NCBI RefSeq assembly: GCF_014154935.1
Contig: NZ_JACEHH010000026.1
Span: forward strand, 1 to 64,000
Reading direction: 5' to 3'
Source: Stieleria mannarensis
GTDB lineage: Bacteria; Planctomycetota; Planctomycetia; Pirellulales; Pirellulaceae
Length of the DNA: 64,000 bases
Shown: positions 26,314-34,976 of the stretch, in pieces
Layout of the letters: every line of letters begins with the position of its first letter
How positions within the stretch are numbered: position 1 is the stretch's first letter
Position numbers and translations under genes: made by a program
The notes under the pieces: generated by a model
Databases searched by the model: none
Told to the model about the DNA's origin: nothing
The model's input: the letters and a program-made list of their open reading frames with translations, nothing else

Positions 26314-27810
26314 ATGGGGCAATTCCATTTCGCTGTCCCATCCGATTCGACCCAGTTGTTGAAACAAACGCTGTGGAAAGATGCCTATATCTGTGGCATC
26401 GAGGGTGTGCCATGGGAATGTAAGAACAGCGTCGACGGGGGCATCCTGTCGATCTCGCGACCGGTCGACACGTCGGGCAAGCTGTATTTGACCTGCCCGA
26501 CCAAGGGGCTGGGCTATCGCACGCTTTCGACCTGTTCGTTGATGCCCCAGCAGCGACCGCATCTGTTGTACCTGGAACTGGCCCGCGGCAGTTGTTATCG
26601 GGCGCGGGAACAGTCCAGCAATTGGGAGCGGGCGGGGTTGGCGTTGGGAGACCGGTTCGGTGAATTGGTCGCACGTGGGACCGCACAGTTTCTCGATGCG
26701 GCCGAGGCACGTGGGGACCTGGAGGAGTGTTCACGTCATGCGTTGCAAGCGATCGCGACCTTGGAACAAGCCATCGCGGATCTGGGCGAATCGTTCGCGC
26801 TCCAGTCGATCGCCTATCGCAAGCAGCGTGAACCACAGTTGGGCACCTTGCTGGCCGGCAGCGTCTTCCCGCCCGCACCGACTCGTTCGCCGCTCAGTCG
26901 GCGGTTTGAAAGCGCGTTCAATTGTGCTGCGGTTCGGTTGAACTGGGGGACGATCGAATCCGATGCCGGTCGGTTCGAATTCGAATCTAGCGATCGAACG
27001 ATTCATTGGTGCGGCGAACGCGGGCTTCGTGTCTTGGCCGGTCCGTTGGTCGATTTCCGCAAGGAGTTGATGCCGCCCTGGTTGTACCTGATCGAAGACA
27101 ACTTTGACTCCTTCTTGCAATCGGTCACCCAGTACACACAACGTGTCGTCGAACGTTACCGTGGCTCGGTCCAGTTGTGGAACTGTGCGGCGGGATTGAA
27201 CACGCCCGGCCCGATCGCATTGGACGATGAACAGGTGATGCGGTTGGCCGTCGCCATTTTGCAGACCGTCCGCCGCATCGATCCCAACACGCCGGCGATC
27301 ATTTCCTTCGATCAACCGTTCGGTGAATACCTGGCCAAGCACCGCGACGGGATCTCCGCGTTGCACTTTGCCGATGCACTGGCGCGCAGCGGGTTGGGGA
27401 TGGCCGGCATCGGGTTGGACGTGCGGTTGAACTACGCTCGTGATGCGACACTGCCGCGGTCGGCGCTCGATTTTGGCCAGATGATCGATCGCTGGGCGAC
27501 GTTGGGGCTGCCGATGTTGGTTCAACTGACGGTCCCCGGCGGTTGCGGCGAAGATGAAAAAGCGATCGCCAAGCAACCGACGTTGATGACCGGGACGGAT
27601 CGCGAGGAGTTGTCGGCCAACCAGCTTCGCACGGCCGGGCCGATCGTTCGCACGCTGCTGGCCAAACAGGTCGTTCACGGCATTGTCTGGGACGGTTGGG
27701 CCGACAACGAAAAACATGTGCAAAGTCACGCCGGCGTGATCGATTCGCTGGGTGCACCGCGACCGATGTTGGATTACTTTGAACGGCTTCGACACGAACT
27801 CTTAGCTTGA
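26314..27810 (+). CDS. GH10-like TIM-barrel protein lacking the catalytic glutamates
   Basis: A 498-residue protein. Residues ~180-490 follow the GH10 xylanase barrel (FNCAAVRLNWGTIESDAGRFEFESSD, then GLRVLAGPLVDF). The acid/base Glu, in WDVVNE of active enzymes, is replaced (QLWNCAAG), and the nucleophile region that reads ITELDI is IGLDVRL. It is therefore probably not a standard retaining glycosidase; it may bind carbohydrate or have another role. No signal peptide is visible. ATG 26314 is preferred over TTG 26302. It leads a tight three-gene run with a lactonase and an aldolase. Confidence 0.75.
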   Translation: MGQFHFAVPSDSTQLLKQTLWKDAYICGIEGVPWECKNSVDGGILSISRPVDTSGKLYLTCPTKGLGYRTLSTCSLMPQQRPHLLYLELARGSCYRAREQSSNWERAGLALGDRFGELVARGTAQFLDAAEARGDLEECSRHALQAIATLEQAIADLGESFALQSIAYRKQREPQLGTLLAGSVFPPAPTRSPLSRRFESAFNCAAVRLNWGTIESDAGRFEFESSDRTIHWCGERGLRVLAGPLVDFRKELMPPWLYLIEDNFDSFLQSVTQYTQRVVERYRGSVQLWNCAAGLNTPGPIALDDEQVMRLAVAILQTVRRIDPNTPAIISFDQPFGEYLAKHRDGISALHFADALARSGLGMAGIGLDVRLNYARDATLPRSALDFGQMIDRWATLGLPMLVQLTVPGGCGEDEKAIAKQPTLMTGTDREELSANQLRTAGPIVRTLLAKQVVHGIVWDGWADNEKHVQSHAGVIDSLGAPRPMLDYFERLRHELLA

Positions 27811-27819
27811 GGCACCGCG

Positions 27820-28806
27820 ATGAAATTGAATCGGATCTGGACCGCACCATTTGGCACACGAAATGGCGAGCAATCCCGACCAAACGTAGCTGCCTTCGCC
27901 AGAAGGTGGTTCCCCGGTGTGCTCCTCGCTCTGGCGAGCGTCACCACCGCGACGGCCCAAGGCGACGCGGCGGAGGAAATCAAACCGACCGGCAAGGTCG
28001 AATTGGTTCAAGACGGGTTCGCGTTTAACGAAGGCCCCGCCTGGGAACCGAAATCCAAATCGCTGTTTTTTACCGACATCCCCAACACCGCCATCCATCG
28101 GCTCGGCCCCGATGGATCGATCACCCTATTCACCGGCGATTCCAAACACACCAACGGGATCCTGATCCCCGCCGATGGACGCATCCTGGCTTGCCAAATG
28201 GATGGACAAGTCGTCCGCTATGACGAGGACGCAAACGCGGCCGTGTTGGCATCGCAGTACGATGGCAACCGTTTTAACGCCCCGAATGATTTGACCGTCG
28301 ACGATGACGGCGGAATCTATTTCACCGACCCGCTGTTTCGCGCCCCGACGCCGCTTCCCCAAACCGTTCAAGCCGTCTACTACATCGCCGCCGACGGCAC
28401 CGTCTCCCGCGTCACCGAAGGCTTGGCCGCGCCCAACGGCATCGGCATGTCGCCCGATCGGAAACGGCTTTATGTCTGTCCCAGCGGCCAGGCCGAGATG
28501 CTGGTCTATGAAGTGACCGGCCCCGGAAAGTTGTCCGCCCCAAAAACGTTTTGCACTCTCCAGCAACCCGAGGGCAAGTCGGGAACCGGCGCCGACGGGA
28601 TCGCGTTGGACGTCAAAGGCAACGTCTACATCACCACCCACATTGGTGTGCAGATCTATTCGCCGGCCGGAAAACAGCTCGGCGTCGTCACTTTTCCCCA
28701 GCAACCGGCCAACGTCTGCTTCGGCGGCGATGATTGGAAAACAATGTTCGTGACCGCCCGCACCGGTCTTTACCGTGTCACCATGCCGATCCCCGGATTG
28801 CACTAA
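27820..28806 (+). CDS. SMP-30/gluconolactonase/LRE family protein, secreted
   Basis: A 328-residue beta-propeller lactonase-type protein. A signal peptide around residues 30-47 (LLALASVTTATAQ) predicts export. Metal-site motifs are FNEGPAWEP (Glu), NAPNDLTVDDDGGIYFTDP (Asn/Asp) and GADGIALDVKGNVYITT. It probably hydrolyses sugar lactones. Nine bases separate it from the upstream GH10-like gene and five from the downstream aldolase gene. The N-terminal ~30 residues before the signal are unusual. Confidence 0.87.
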   Translation: MKLNRIWTAPFGTRNGEQSRPNVAAFARRWFPGVLLALASVTTATAQGDAAEEIKPTGKVELVQDGFAFNEGPAWEPKSKSLFFTDIPNTAIHRLGPDGSITLFTGDSKHTNGILIPADGRILACQMDGQVVRYDEDANAAVLASQYDGNRFNAPNDLTVDDDGGIYFTDPLFRAPTPLPQTVQAVYYIAADGTVSRVTEGLAAPNGIGMSPDRKRLYVCPSGQAEMLVYEVTGPGKLSAPKTFCTLQQPEGKSGTGADGIALDVKGNVYITTHIGVQIYSPAGKQLGVVTFPQQPANVCFGGDDWKTMFVTARTGLYRVTMPIPGLH

Positions 28807-28811
28807 CCACC

Positions 28812-29720
28812 ATGCTCACCAGTTCCTTTGATGCCGACCATCTGTCCGAAAGTGTTTTCGCCGTGCCGCCGCTGGCGCGCGACGGTGAGGGCGAAGTCAG
28901 CGTGTCGGAAAACGCCAAACTGATTCGGTTTCTCGAAGACGGCGGCATCCGCTCGCTGCTGTATGGCGGAAACGCCGTTTTCTATCACATGCGTCTGAGC
29001 GAGTATGCCAAGACGTTAACGATGCTGAGCGAAACCGCGGGCGACCAAACCAGTGTCGTGCCGTCGATCGGACCGGCCTACGGGTTGGCCGTCGATCAAG
29101 TCGATATCTTGCGTGAATACGACTTCGCTACCGCGATGTTGTTGCCCGCACGCGACGTCGTCGATCAACAGGGCATCGCCACCGGGATTCGTCGCCTGGC
29201 CGAACGCTACGGCAAACCTCTGGTGTTGTATCTGAAGTTTGATCGCTGGTTGGATGCCAAGTGGGTCGACGCGTTGCATCGCGACGGGCTGATCTCCTGG
29301 ATCAAGTATGCGGTCGTACGCGATGATCCCAGCCAGGACGATTACCTGAACAAGATCCGCGACGTCTTTCCGTCCTCGCGGATGGTCAGCGGCATCGGCG
29401 AACAACCGGCGATTGTTCACTTGCGGGATTTCGGCATCACCGGTTTCACCAGCGGCTGCGTGTGCGTCGCGCCGGCCCGCAGTATGGAAATGCTGCGCGC
29501 GATCCAGACCGGGGATTATGAAACCGCCGAGTCGATTCGGCAGTGGTTCTTGCCGTTGGAGGACTTGCGGAACATGTACAGTCCGATCCGTGTGTTGCAC
29601 CATGCCGTCGCCGAAGCGGGCATCGCCGCGACCGGTCCATTGCTGCCCATGCTCAGTGACCTCGATGAATCCCTGGTTGCCAAGATCCGCGACGCCGTCG
29701 CCGGCATGACGGTGAAGTAG
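28812..29720 (+). CDS. Dihydrodipicolinate synthase (DapA) family aldolase
   Basis: A 302-residue class I aldolase-type TIM barrel. The conserved Tyr and Schiff-base Lys positions appear as PLVLYLKFDRW and ISWIKYAVVRDD, although the YNVP and GIKE motifs are diverged. Family members act on pyruvate-derived sugar acids or lysine precursors; the neighbouring lactonase favours a sugar-acid route. ATG 28812 is five bases after the lactonase stop. Confidence 0.82.
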   Translation: MLTSSFDADHLSESVFAVPPLARDGEGEVSVSENAKLIRFLEDGGIRSLLYGGNAVFYHMRLSEYAKTLTMLSETAGDQTSVVPSIGPAYGLAVDQVDILREYDFATAMLLPARDVVDQQGIATGIRRLAERYGKPLVLYLKFDRWLDAKWVDALHRDGLISWIKYAVVRDDPSQDDYLNKIRDVFPSSRMVSGIGEQPAIVHLRDFGITGFTSGCVCVAPARSMEMLRAIQTGDYETAESIRQWFLPLEDLRNMYSPIRVLHHAVAEAGIAATGPLLPMLSDLDESLVAKIRDAVAGMTVK

Positions 29721-29849
29721 GCATACCGCATGAGAGTGCTAGCGGGAAGCGTCAGCGAGCGGCAGGTGCGACTGCCAGCGGGACACGATACGACCTGTCG
29801 ATTAATCGTGACGCGCACCTCCGCGCCCGACTCGGATCATCCATTGGAG

Positions 29850-29945
29850 AAGAATTGGGCGACAGGAAAATCGGTGACAAGAAAATGAGTCGCTGGCTCG
29901 TGCTACTCCCACCCTATTTTCCTGTCACCCATTTTTTTGTCTCAT
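29850..29945. repeat. Intergenic element with GACAGGAAAATCGG-type words in inverted orientation
   Basis: GACAGGAAAATCGGTGACAAGAAAATGAG is mirrored by CTATTTTCCTGTCACCCATTTTTTTGTCTCATTTCC. The words GACAGGAAAAT and GACAAGAAAAT each have an inverse partner. The element ends at the stop codon of the minus-strand carbonic anhydrase-like gene, which it slightly overlaps. Confidence 0.75.
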
Positions 29946-30499
29946 TTCCAAGCTTGCCCTTCGGCCTCGGCCAGGTACTGATTCTTTAACTTGACGTAGT
30001 TGGCCGGCGAGTACAGGAAGAAACGGGTTTCCGGTTCGGTGATCGGGCGCAATTGGCGGCACGGGTTGCCCACGTACACGAAACCGCTTTCGAGTGTCTT
30101 GCCCGGCGGCACGACACAGCCGGCACCGACGATGACTTCGTCGTGGATCACCGCCGCATCGTTGACCACGGCCCCGTTGCCGATCAAGACACGGTTGCCG
30201 ACCGTGCAGCCGTGCAGGATCGCGCGGTGGCCGATCACCACGTCGTCGCCGATCGTCAGCGGCCACCCGCCGGGGTTGAACTCGCTGTCGTGCGTCGTGT
30301 GCAGCACCGCGTTGTCTTGCACGTTGGTGCGATCACCGATCTGAATCGGTTTCAAGTCGCCGCGGATGACCGCCCCAGGCCAGACGGAAGCGTCATCGCC
30401 CAGCGAGACGTCTCCGATCACCGTCGCCGCGGGGTCGACATAAACACGCTGCCCCAGGCGAGGCGTGATCCCACCAAAGGTTCGAATCGATAACGACAT
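29942..30499 (-). CDS. Gamma-carbonic anhydrase-like hexapeptide protein
   Basis: A 185-residue left-handed beta-helix of the YrdA/gamma-CA family. The three zinc-type histidines are present: NAVLHTTHD, VVIGHRAILHG. It is slightly longer than YrdA, with a charged C-terminal extension. Enzymatic activity in this subfamily is not certain. The last codons overlap the start of the upstream repeat. Confidence 0.85.
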   Translation of the reverse strand: MSLSIRTFGGITPRLGQRVYVDPAATVIGDVSLGDDASVWPGAVIRGDLKPIQIGDRTNVQDNAVLHTTHDSEFNPGGWPLTIGDDVVIGHRAILHGCTVGNRVLIGNGAVVNDAAVIHDEVIVGAGCVVPPGKTLESGFVYVGNPCRQLRPITEPETRFFLYSPANYVKLKNQYLAEAEGQAWK

Positions 30500-30822
30500 G
30501 AACTCACTTCACTCCACGGGCCAGAGGACGGAAACTTCGCCGCGCCGAGTCTATCGGATGCCCCCCCATCACAGCAATCCAACGCCCCAGGGTGAACCCA
30601 CACTATTTTCTTGTCTTGCCTCGTCTCTTCCCGCCATTTTTCTGCCCCCCTGTTTCTGTCCTCCCCCCATCCGCCCAACACTTTTTCAGATTCCTTGAAA
30701 CACCGACCAAACTCGCCCGCTTGGTTCTTCAGTCAAGAACATCGAATGCGGCGAGTGACTCGACGGGCTCCCGCCTTCATCACTGAAAACCTCCCTGTCG
30801 AATCGCGTGAAGGAATAAAACC
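30500..30822. other. Intergenic, promoter region of the Tyr-rich gene
   Basis: No gene supported. Pyrimidine-rich words of the intergenic type (ATTTTCTTGTCTTGCC, CATTTTTCTGCCCCCC) lie at ~30602-30650, resembling the words of other repeat loci. The promoter of the next gene lies in the AT-richer 3' half. Confidence 0.45.
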
Positions 30823-31233
30823 ATGTTGAAACGAATCCTGTTTGCTGTCGCACCGCTCGTGATGATCTTTGGCACCGTCAGCGCCGACGACGACCTGCTG
30901 CAATCGCTGGCCACGCTGGATTCCAATCTGATCGTCGCCTCCGATGCACCGGCCGAGGGCGTGACGGAAGATCTGGACGCGTTCGGGCAGGCGGACGTCG
31001 ACGCCTTGCTCGGTGAGGATGACAAGGACGAAGACGCGGTGGCGGCCTGCTTCCGCCGTGTCGGTTACGGTTACGGCTACTCGCCCAGCTATCGCAGTTA
31101 CGGGTACAGCTACGGTTACAGCTACTACCGACCGACCTACCGCTATCACTGCTACCGACCGGTCAGCTACACGTACTACCACCCGGTGACCTACCACGTC
31201 CCGGTCTACACCAGCTACTGGGCTTGCTACTGA
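30823..31233 (+). CDS. Small secreted Tyr/Gly-rich protein, function unknown
   Basis: A 136-residue protein. A signal peptide at residues 1-21 (LFAVAPLVMIFGTVSA) precedes an acidic segment (~22-75) and a C-terminal half rich in Tyr, with Arg/Pro/Ser (YGYGYSPSYRSYGYSYGYSYY). Two cysteines lie near residues 75 and 110, and it ends in CY. Repetitive Tyr-rich segments suggest an exported structural or adhesive role. A good terminator follows. No family recognised. Confidence 0.75.
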   Translation: MLKRILFAVAPLVMIFGTVSADDDLLQSLATLDSNLIVASDAPAEGVTEDLDAFGQADVDALLGEDDKDEDAVAACFRRVGYGYGYSPSYRSYGYSYGYSYYRPTYRYHCYRPVSYTYYHPVTYHVPVYTSYWACY

Positions 31234-31276
31234 GCCCCACCGACGACGATCCGGCCCGGTCGCTGCCCCGCAGCGA

Positions 31277-31295
31277 CCGCAGCCGTGCGGTTTTT
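31277..31295 (+). terminator. Rho-independent terminator of the Tyr-rich gene
   Basis: CCGCA (31277-31281) pairs with TGCGG (31286-31290), followed by TTTTT. A second stem, GGTCGCTG/CAGCGACC (31258-31278), lies immediately before it. The terminal bases are also the start of repeat family R3. Confidence 0.7.
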
Positions 31296-31335
31296 AAGCC
31301 TCATATTTAACAGGCGTTTACGACCCTCCCTCTGG

Positions 31336-31474
31336 GCATTGGTGTCTACAAAAATCGGTCCGCGATTTAGGACATGGCTCCCCTCTCCCTAAAACAGATC
31401 GCGTAAACAGAAATTGATCACAGATCGAAGCCGGGGGAGAAGGGAGCCATTGTAAATTGTGTAGACACCAATGC
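31336..31474. mobile_element. Miniature inverted-repeat element (139 bp) nested in R3
   Basis: Termini GCATTGGTGTCTACA and TGTAGACACCAATGC pair perfectly. Subterminal inverted stretches continue the pairing (ATGGCTCCCCTCTCCC with GGGGAGAAGGGAGCCAT). It contains no gene. The flanking repeat is intact on either side when compared with the uninterrupted copy. Confidence 0.75.
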
Positions 31475-31593
31475 CTGCCAGGAGGGTGTTTTCCAAAAAA
31501 CGCACGACCTCGACCACTGTCGGCTAGAGCCTGCATTCCAACGCCCCATCCCATCTTCCTAAACCACCCCCAACACCAACACGAGACCAAACC

Positions 31594-32403
31594 ATGAAAC
31601 GCCCTCTTCCACTGTGCCGGTGGATGTTCGCCGTGATCGCGGGCACCCTGCTGGGCAACTCTCTGGCGGTCGCACACGCCGACGATGCCGAGTTGCGTCG
31701 GCTGCTCCACGGCCCCGATCGATGCGATCACGTGATCGGATTGCTGCTCCGCCACGGTGTCAACAACACCGCCAATCCCGCCGCAGCCGTCAACGCGTTT
31801 CATCCGTACGGTCCGATCGCGATTCCCGCCACTGAACTTGGCGATCTGCAACTTGAATCCATCACCCGTCATGCCGACACCACGACCGAATGTGGCCCGT
31901 CGTTCGACTTAGTCATCAAAAACTGCAGCACTCGCGATGTCTGTGGCGCCCACGTCACCCTGGTCGGTCTGCTCGGACGCATCCTTCCGACCAGCCCCAA
32001 CGTGACGGCAAAGCTCGACTCCGTGCCGGCCGGCCAAGCGGTCCAAGTGACATTGACCTTGCCGATCGAATCTCTGGCGATGGGAAACCTGAACGGACAA
32101 GTCATTGGGATGAACCGCGTTCTGGTCGTGGTGGATAGCTACGACCAGTTCATGGAGTCCGACGAAGCGAACAACTTGCGATCGTTCGAACTCGCAGCGT
32201 TGCCAGTCGCCACTGCCGTTGTCACCGAAACGACTGAATCAGCGGCACCGGTTTCCGTCGAAACAACCACGCCGGCCCCCACGACCGATGCTTCCCCGCA
32301 AACCGCCCAGCCGTCGTCGCCGAGTGACATCGACGGCGGAATCACCTCACCCGATCTCCGCACCGCGATCGATCAATTCACCGACAACGCGAACACCCAG
32401 TGA
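31594..32403 (+). CDS. Secreted protein with CARDB-like domain
   Basis: A 269-residue protein. Signal peptide residues 1-29 end in AVAHA. A central domain (~85-205: FDLVIKNCSTRDVCGAHVTLV ... VLVVVDSYDQFMESDEANN) resembles CARDB-type beta-sandwich domains; DEANN with a preceding strand is characteristic. A Thr/Ala/Pro-rich C-terminal stretch follows. Likely extracellular or periplasmic; function unknown. Confidence 0.75.
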   Translation: MKRPLPLCRWMFAVIAGTLLGNSLAVAHADDAELRRLLHGPDRCDHVIGLLLRHGVNNTANPAAAVNAFHPYGPIAIPATELGDLQLESITRHADTTTECGPSFDLVIKNCSTRDVCGAHVTLVGLLGRILPTSPNVTAKLDSVPAGQAVQVTLTLPIESLAMGNLNGQVIGMNRVLVVVDSYDQFMESDEANNLRSFELAALPVATAVVTETTESAAPVSVETTTPAPTTDASPQTAQPSSPSDIDGGITSPDLRTAIDQFTDNANTQ

Positions 32404-32461
32404 AGGGCGGTGGAAGCGAGCCGACGGCGCTAGCCGCGGGCCTTGGATTGCCGTTCGAGGT

Positions 32462-32553
32462 TTGTAAGGCCCGAGGCTAGCGCCTGCGGCTCTTGTAAGG
32501 CCCGAGGCTAGCGCCTGCGGCTCTTGTAAGGCCGAGGCTAGCGCCTGCGGCTC
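32462..32553. repeat. 31-bp tandem repeat, three copies
   Basis: Copies at 32462-32492, 32493-32523 and 32524-32553 (the last has one base fewer). Each contains GAGGCTAGCGCCTGCGGCTC. An imperfect inverse, GAGCCGACGGCGCTAGC, lies upstream at ~32420. It lies between the stop codons of convergent genes. Confidence 0.9.
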
Positions 32554-32627
32554 AGTTTGTGATCGAAAGGGTCGCCTCTCGCCGCGTGATGGATCGTGAT
32601 GCGGCGAGAGGTTTTTTCTTTTGCCGC

Positions 32628-34976
32628 CTACATCGACAAGATCGAATCTCGCTTGCTGGACAACACCGGTGTCATCGCCGAGCACTGTCGCAAGATGTAT
32701 CGGTAGGCGGAAAAGGCGGCGAACAATCCCAATCCGGTTGCTGCGATCGCGATCAACATCACGTGCTTCGCATCCTCGTTGCTGACCAACAACAGCGTCG
32801 CCCCCATCAACGGCACCAGGCATGCCAGCAACAGGTATCGCTCGCAACGACGCACCAGCTTTGCCACGCGACGGTCAAAATTCGGGTCGTTCAGCTTGGA
32901 ACGCACCATTCGCGGATACAGCACCGAGATCGCATAGATGCTCAATCCAAAAAACGGATAGATCGCCGCGACGCCGCCGCAGATGACATGTGACAAAAAG
33001 AAATGCCCGACTTCGCGACGCGAGAATTCGGGATGCACGTAAGACAGGACGGCCGGATACAAGATCGCCGCCAGGCACCAGAGCAGACCGCCGATCACCG
33101 CGGCCCGGTGGGCCAGTTCCAGCGCCGAGAACAGGTCTTCCTCGGTCGCCTCCCTGCCCGCCGCCGTCGATTCCAACCCCTTGACCACGCGGCGAGTGAA
33201 GTAGACCGCCAGCACGACGGCCAGGGGATAGGCGACCGAGTTGATGCAAATCACCAACATTGCAAACGTCGTGCGCACCCCCTCGACCTTTTCAAATAAT
33301 TTTTCCAGGGTGTCCTGTTTGTTGTAGAAGTACCCGTACACACCGGCGATCACGTTGGGCACCAGGATCGTCGTCGCGGCGACCCACCACGGTGATTGAC
33401 GGCTCAGCCATCCGTGCCAGGATTCCGGTTCGGGATCGAACAGCTGTGCCGCGTCGGGGTGCAGCGCCAAGATCAGCCGGGCCTCCAATTCCGCTCCCGA
33501 TCCGATCCGGTCTTCCGGAGCAAACGCCAGCGTGTCGCGGAGGATCTTTTCCAACAGTCGCGCAAGGGCGTCTTCGCCGTGCGTCGCCGGATCGATGATT
33601 GATTCGCGGGCGGTCAGTTGTTGGCTGACCGCATCGGTCCAGGATTTCGGTCGACCTTGGGATTCAAACGGTCGACGGCCCTGCCACAATTCCCACAACA
33701 GAATTGCCAGGGAATACAAGTCCGCTCTCGGTCCGACATCTTCGGGGGCCGAGAACGAGGTCGCCGAGATCGCGCGCAGGTGTTCCGGGGCCATGTAGCC
33801 GATCGAGCCGCCGAAGCTGCTGGCCGCTCCGGCACGTCCCGCGCTGCCGGCGAAGCTGACATTGAAATCCGCCAACTTCGGCACTCCCTCGGCCGACAGC
33901 AGCACGTTGGCCGGTTTGACGTCGCGGTGCATCACGCCACGGCGGTGCGCGTTCTCGAGCGCCCGCGACAAGTGGATTCCGACCCAGGCGACTGCCATCG
34001 GCCACGACATCACCCCCAGCATTTCGCGAAGCGTTGATCGCTCGGGAACCGCCTGAGCCGTCTTGAGCAACGATCGATCGACCGACTGCAAAATCAAATC
34101 GCCGGATCGATCCCATGGCCGCGTGTGGCGCACCCGTTCGACCACATCGGCCAACGTGCCTCCCGGATGAAATTGCATGTACAGCAAATGCGCCGGCGGA
34201 TCGTCGATCATTCGTTGGTCGTAGACCCGCACGATGTTCGGATGATCGAACTGCGCCAACGCCTGGGGTTCGTCACCGGTCCCGCGCGACACCTTCAACG
34301 CCACCAATCGACTCATCGACAACTGACGCGCCAGATAAACGTTCGCGAATGCCCCGCTGCCGAGCGTTTGGATGATCACGAAGTCGTCGATTTGTTGCCC
34401 GACCTGAAACTCTGGCGGCCGCTTGCGATTGGCCGCCGCCGCGGTCGCTTCCGGCTTGGCACTCAACTGGCCGCCCAGCAATTCGGCGATCATCGAGTCG
34501 TGTTGCGGAAACCGCTTGGCATAGTCGGTCGGGTCGAGTCGCTCACCAGACTCTTTTCGCAACTGGATTTCCTCCATCAGCAAGTCCAACGGCACATCGG
34601 CCGCCGTCATCACCTGGGGAAAGTGCGTCAGGTAGTCTTCGACGCGGGGGACGACCGCCATGGCAGATCCCGTCACGGTGGCTTCGGAGACGCTGGCCAT
34701 GTCCAATTTGATCAATTCGACCAACAGGAAGCGTTGCGTGCCCAGATCCGCCTCGGGCAGAAACCGTCCCAATTCCAGCGGCGATGCCAGCGGGGCGGCC
34801 TCCAGGTATTGCTCCAGGCAGCGTTCCAGCAGGTCATCCATCAGGTCTGGATCGACGGGTGATTGGCTGGCGGATTCACGTAGCGGGACATTGGTGGTCG
34901 CGTCGGGATCCACCGGCGGGGCCGCGTCGGACTTCGGGCCGGAGACGTCGTCGATTGGGGGTGTCCTGTCGGTCAT
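32628..34976 (-). CDS. Membrane Ser/Thr protein kinase with DFN motif
   Basis: A 782-residue protein. An N-terminal helical region (~40-180) precedes a kinase domain (~195-510): glycine loop GSGAFANVY, Lys in VALKV, catalytic HRDVKPAN (350-357) and, in place of DFG, DFN at 370-372 (LADFNVSF). The activation segment GYMAPEH is normal. About six membrane helices follow from residue 530, without PASTA or other ligand domains. The catalytic Asp is retained; the DFG glycine change is unusual. It is divergent from an ECF sigma factor gene 142 bases away, a common planctomycete pairing. Confidence 0.9.
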   Translation of the reverse strand: MTDRTPPIDDVSGPKSDAAPPVDPDATTNVPLRESASQSPVDPDLMDDLLERCLEQYLEAAPLASPLELGRFLPEADLGTQRFLLVELIKLDMASVSEATVTGSAMAVVPRVEDYLTHFPQVMTAADVPLDLLMEEIQLRKESGERLDPTDYAKRFPQHDSMIAELLGGQLSAKPEATAAAANRKRPPEFQVGQQIDDFVIIQTLGSGAFANVYLARQLSMSRLVALKVSRGTGDEPQALAQFDHPNIVRVYDQRMIDDPPAHLLYMQFHPGGTLADVVERVRHTRPWDRSGDLILQSVDRSLLKTAQAVPERSTLREMLGVMSWPMAVAWVGIHLSRALENAHRRGVMHRDVKPANVLLSAEGVPKLADFNVSFAGSAGRAGAASSFGGSIGYMAPEHLRAISATSFSAPEDVGPRADLYSLAILLWELWQGRRPFESQGRPKSWTDAVSQQLTARESIIDPATHGEDALARLLEKILRDTLAFAPEDRIGSGAELEARLILALHPDAAQLFDPEPESWHGWLSRQSPWWVAATTILVPNVIAGVYGYFYNKQDTLEKLFEKVEGVRTTFAMLVICINSVAYPLAVVLAVYFTRRVVKGLESTAAGREATEEDLFSALELAHRAAVIGGLLWCLAAILYPAVLSYVHPEFSRREVGHFFLSHVICGGVAAIYPFFGLSIYAISVLYPRMVRSKLNDPNFDRRVAKLVRRCERYLLLACLVPLMGATLLLVSNEDAKHVMLIAIAATGLGLFAAFSAYRYILRQCSAMTPVLSSKRDSILSM

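Larger units (their letters stand above)
31277..31509. repeat. Repeat family R3, copy 1, interrupted by a second element
   Basis: Outer arms: GTGCGGTTTTTAAGCCTCAT through GTTTACGACCCTCC on the left; GGAGGGTGTTTTCC then AAAAAACGCACGACC on the right. An uninterrupted copy is at 54967-55043 on the other strand. Here a 139-bp element with its own inverted ends lies in the central hairpin loop. Confidence 0.8.

Noticed and set aside
32462-32553. 31-bp tandem repeats as a possible CRISPR array
   Set aside because: No spacers between units and an inverse arm upstream; fits a dispersed palindrome.
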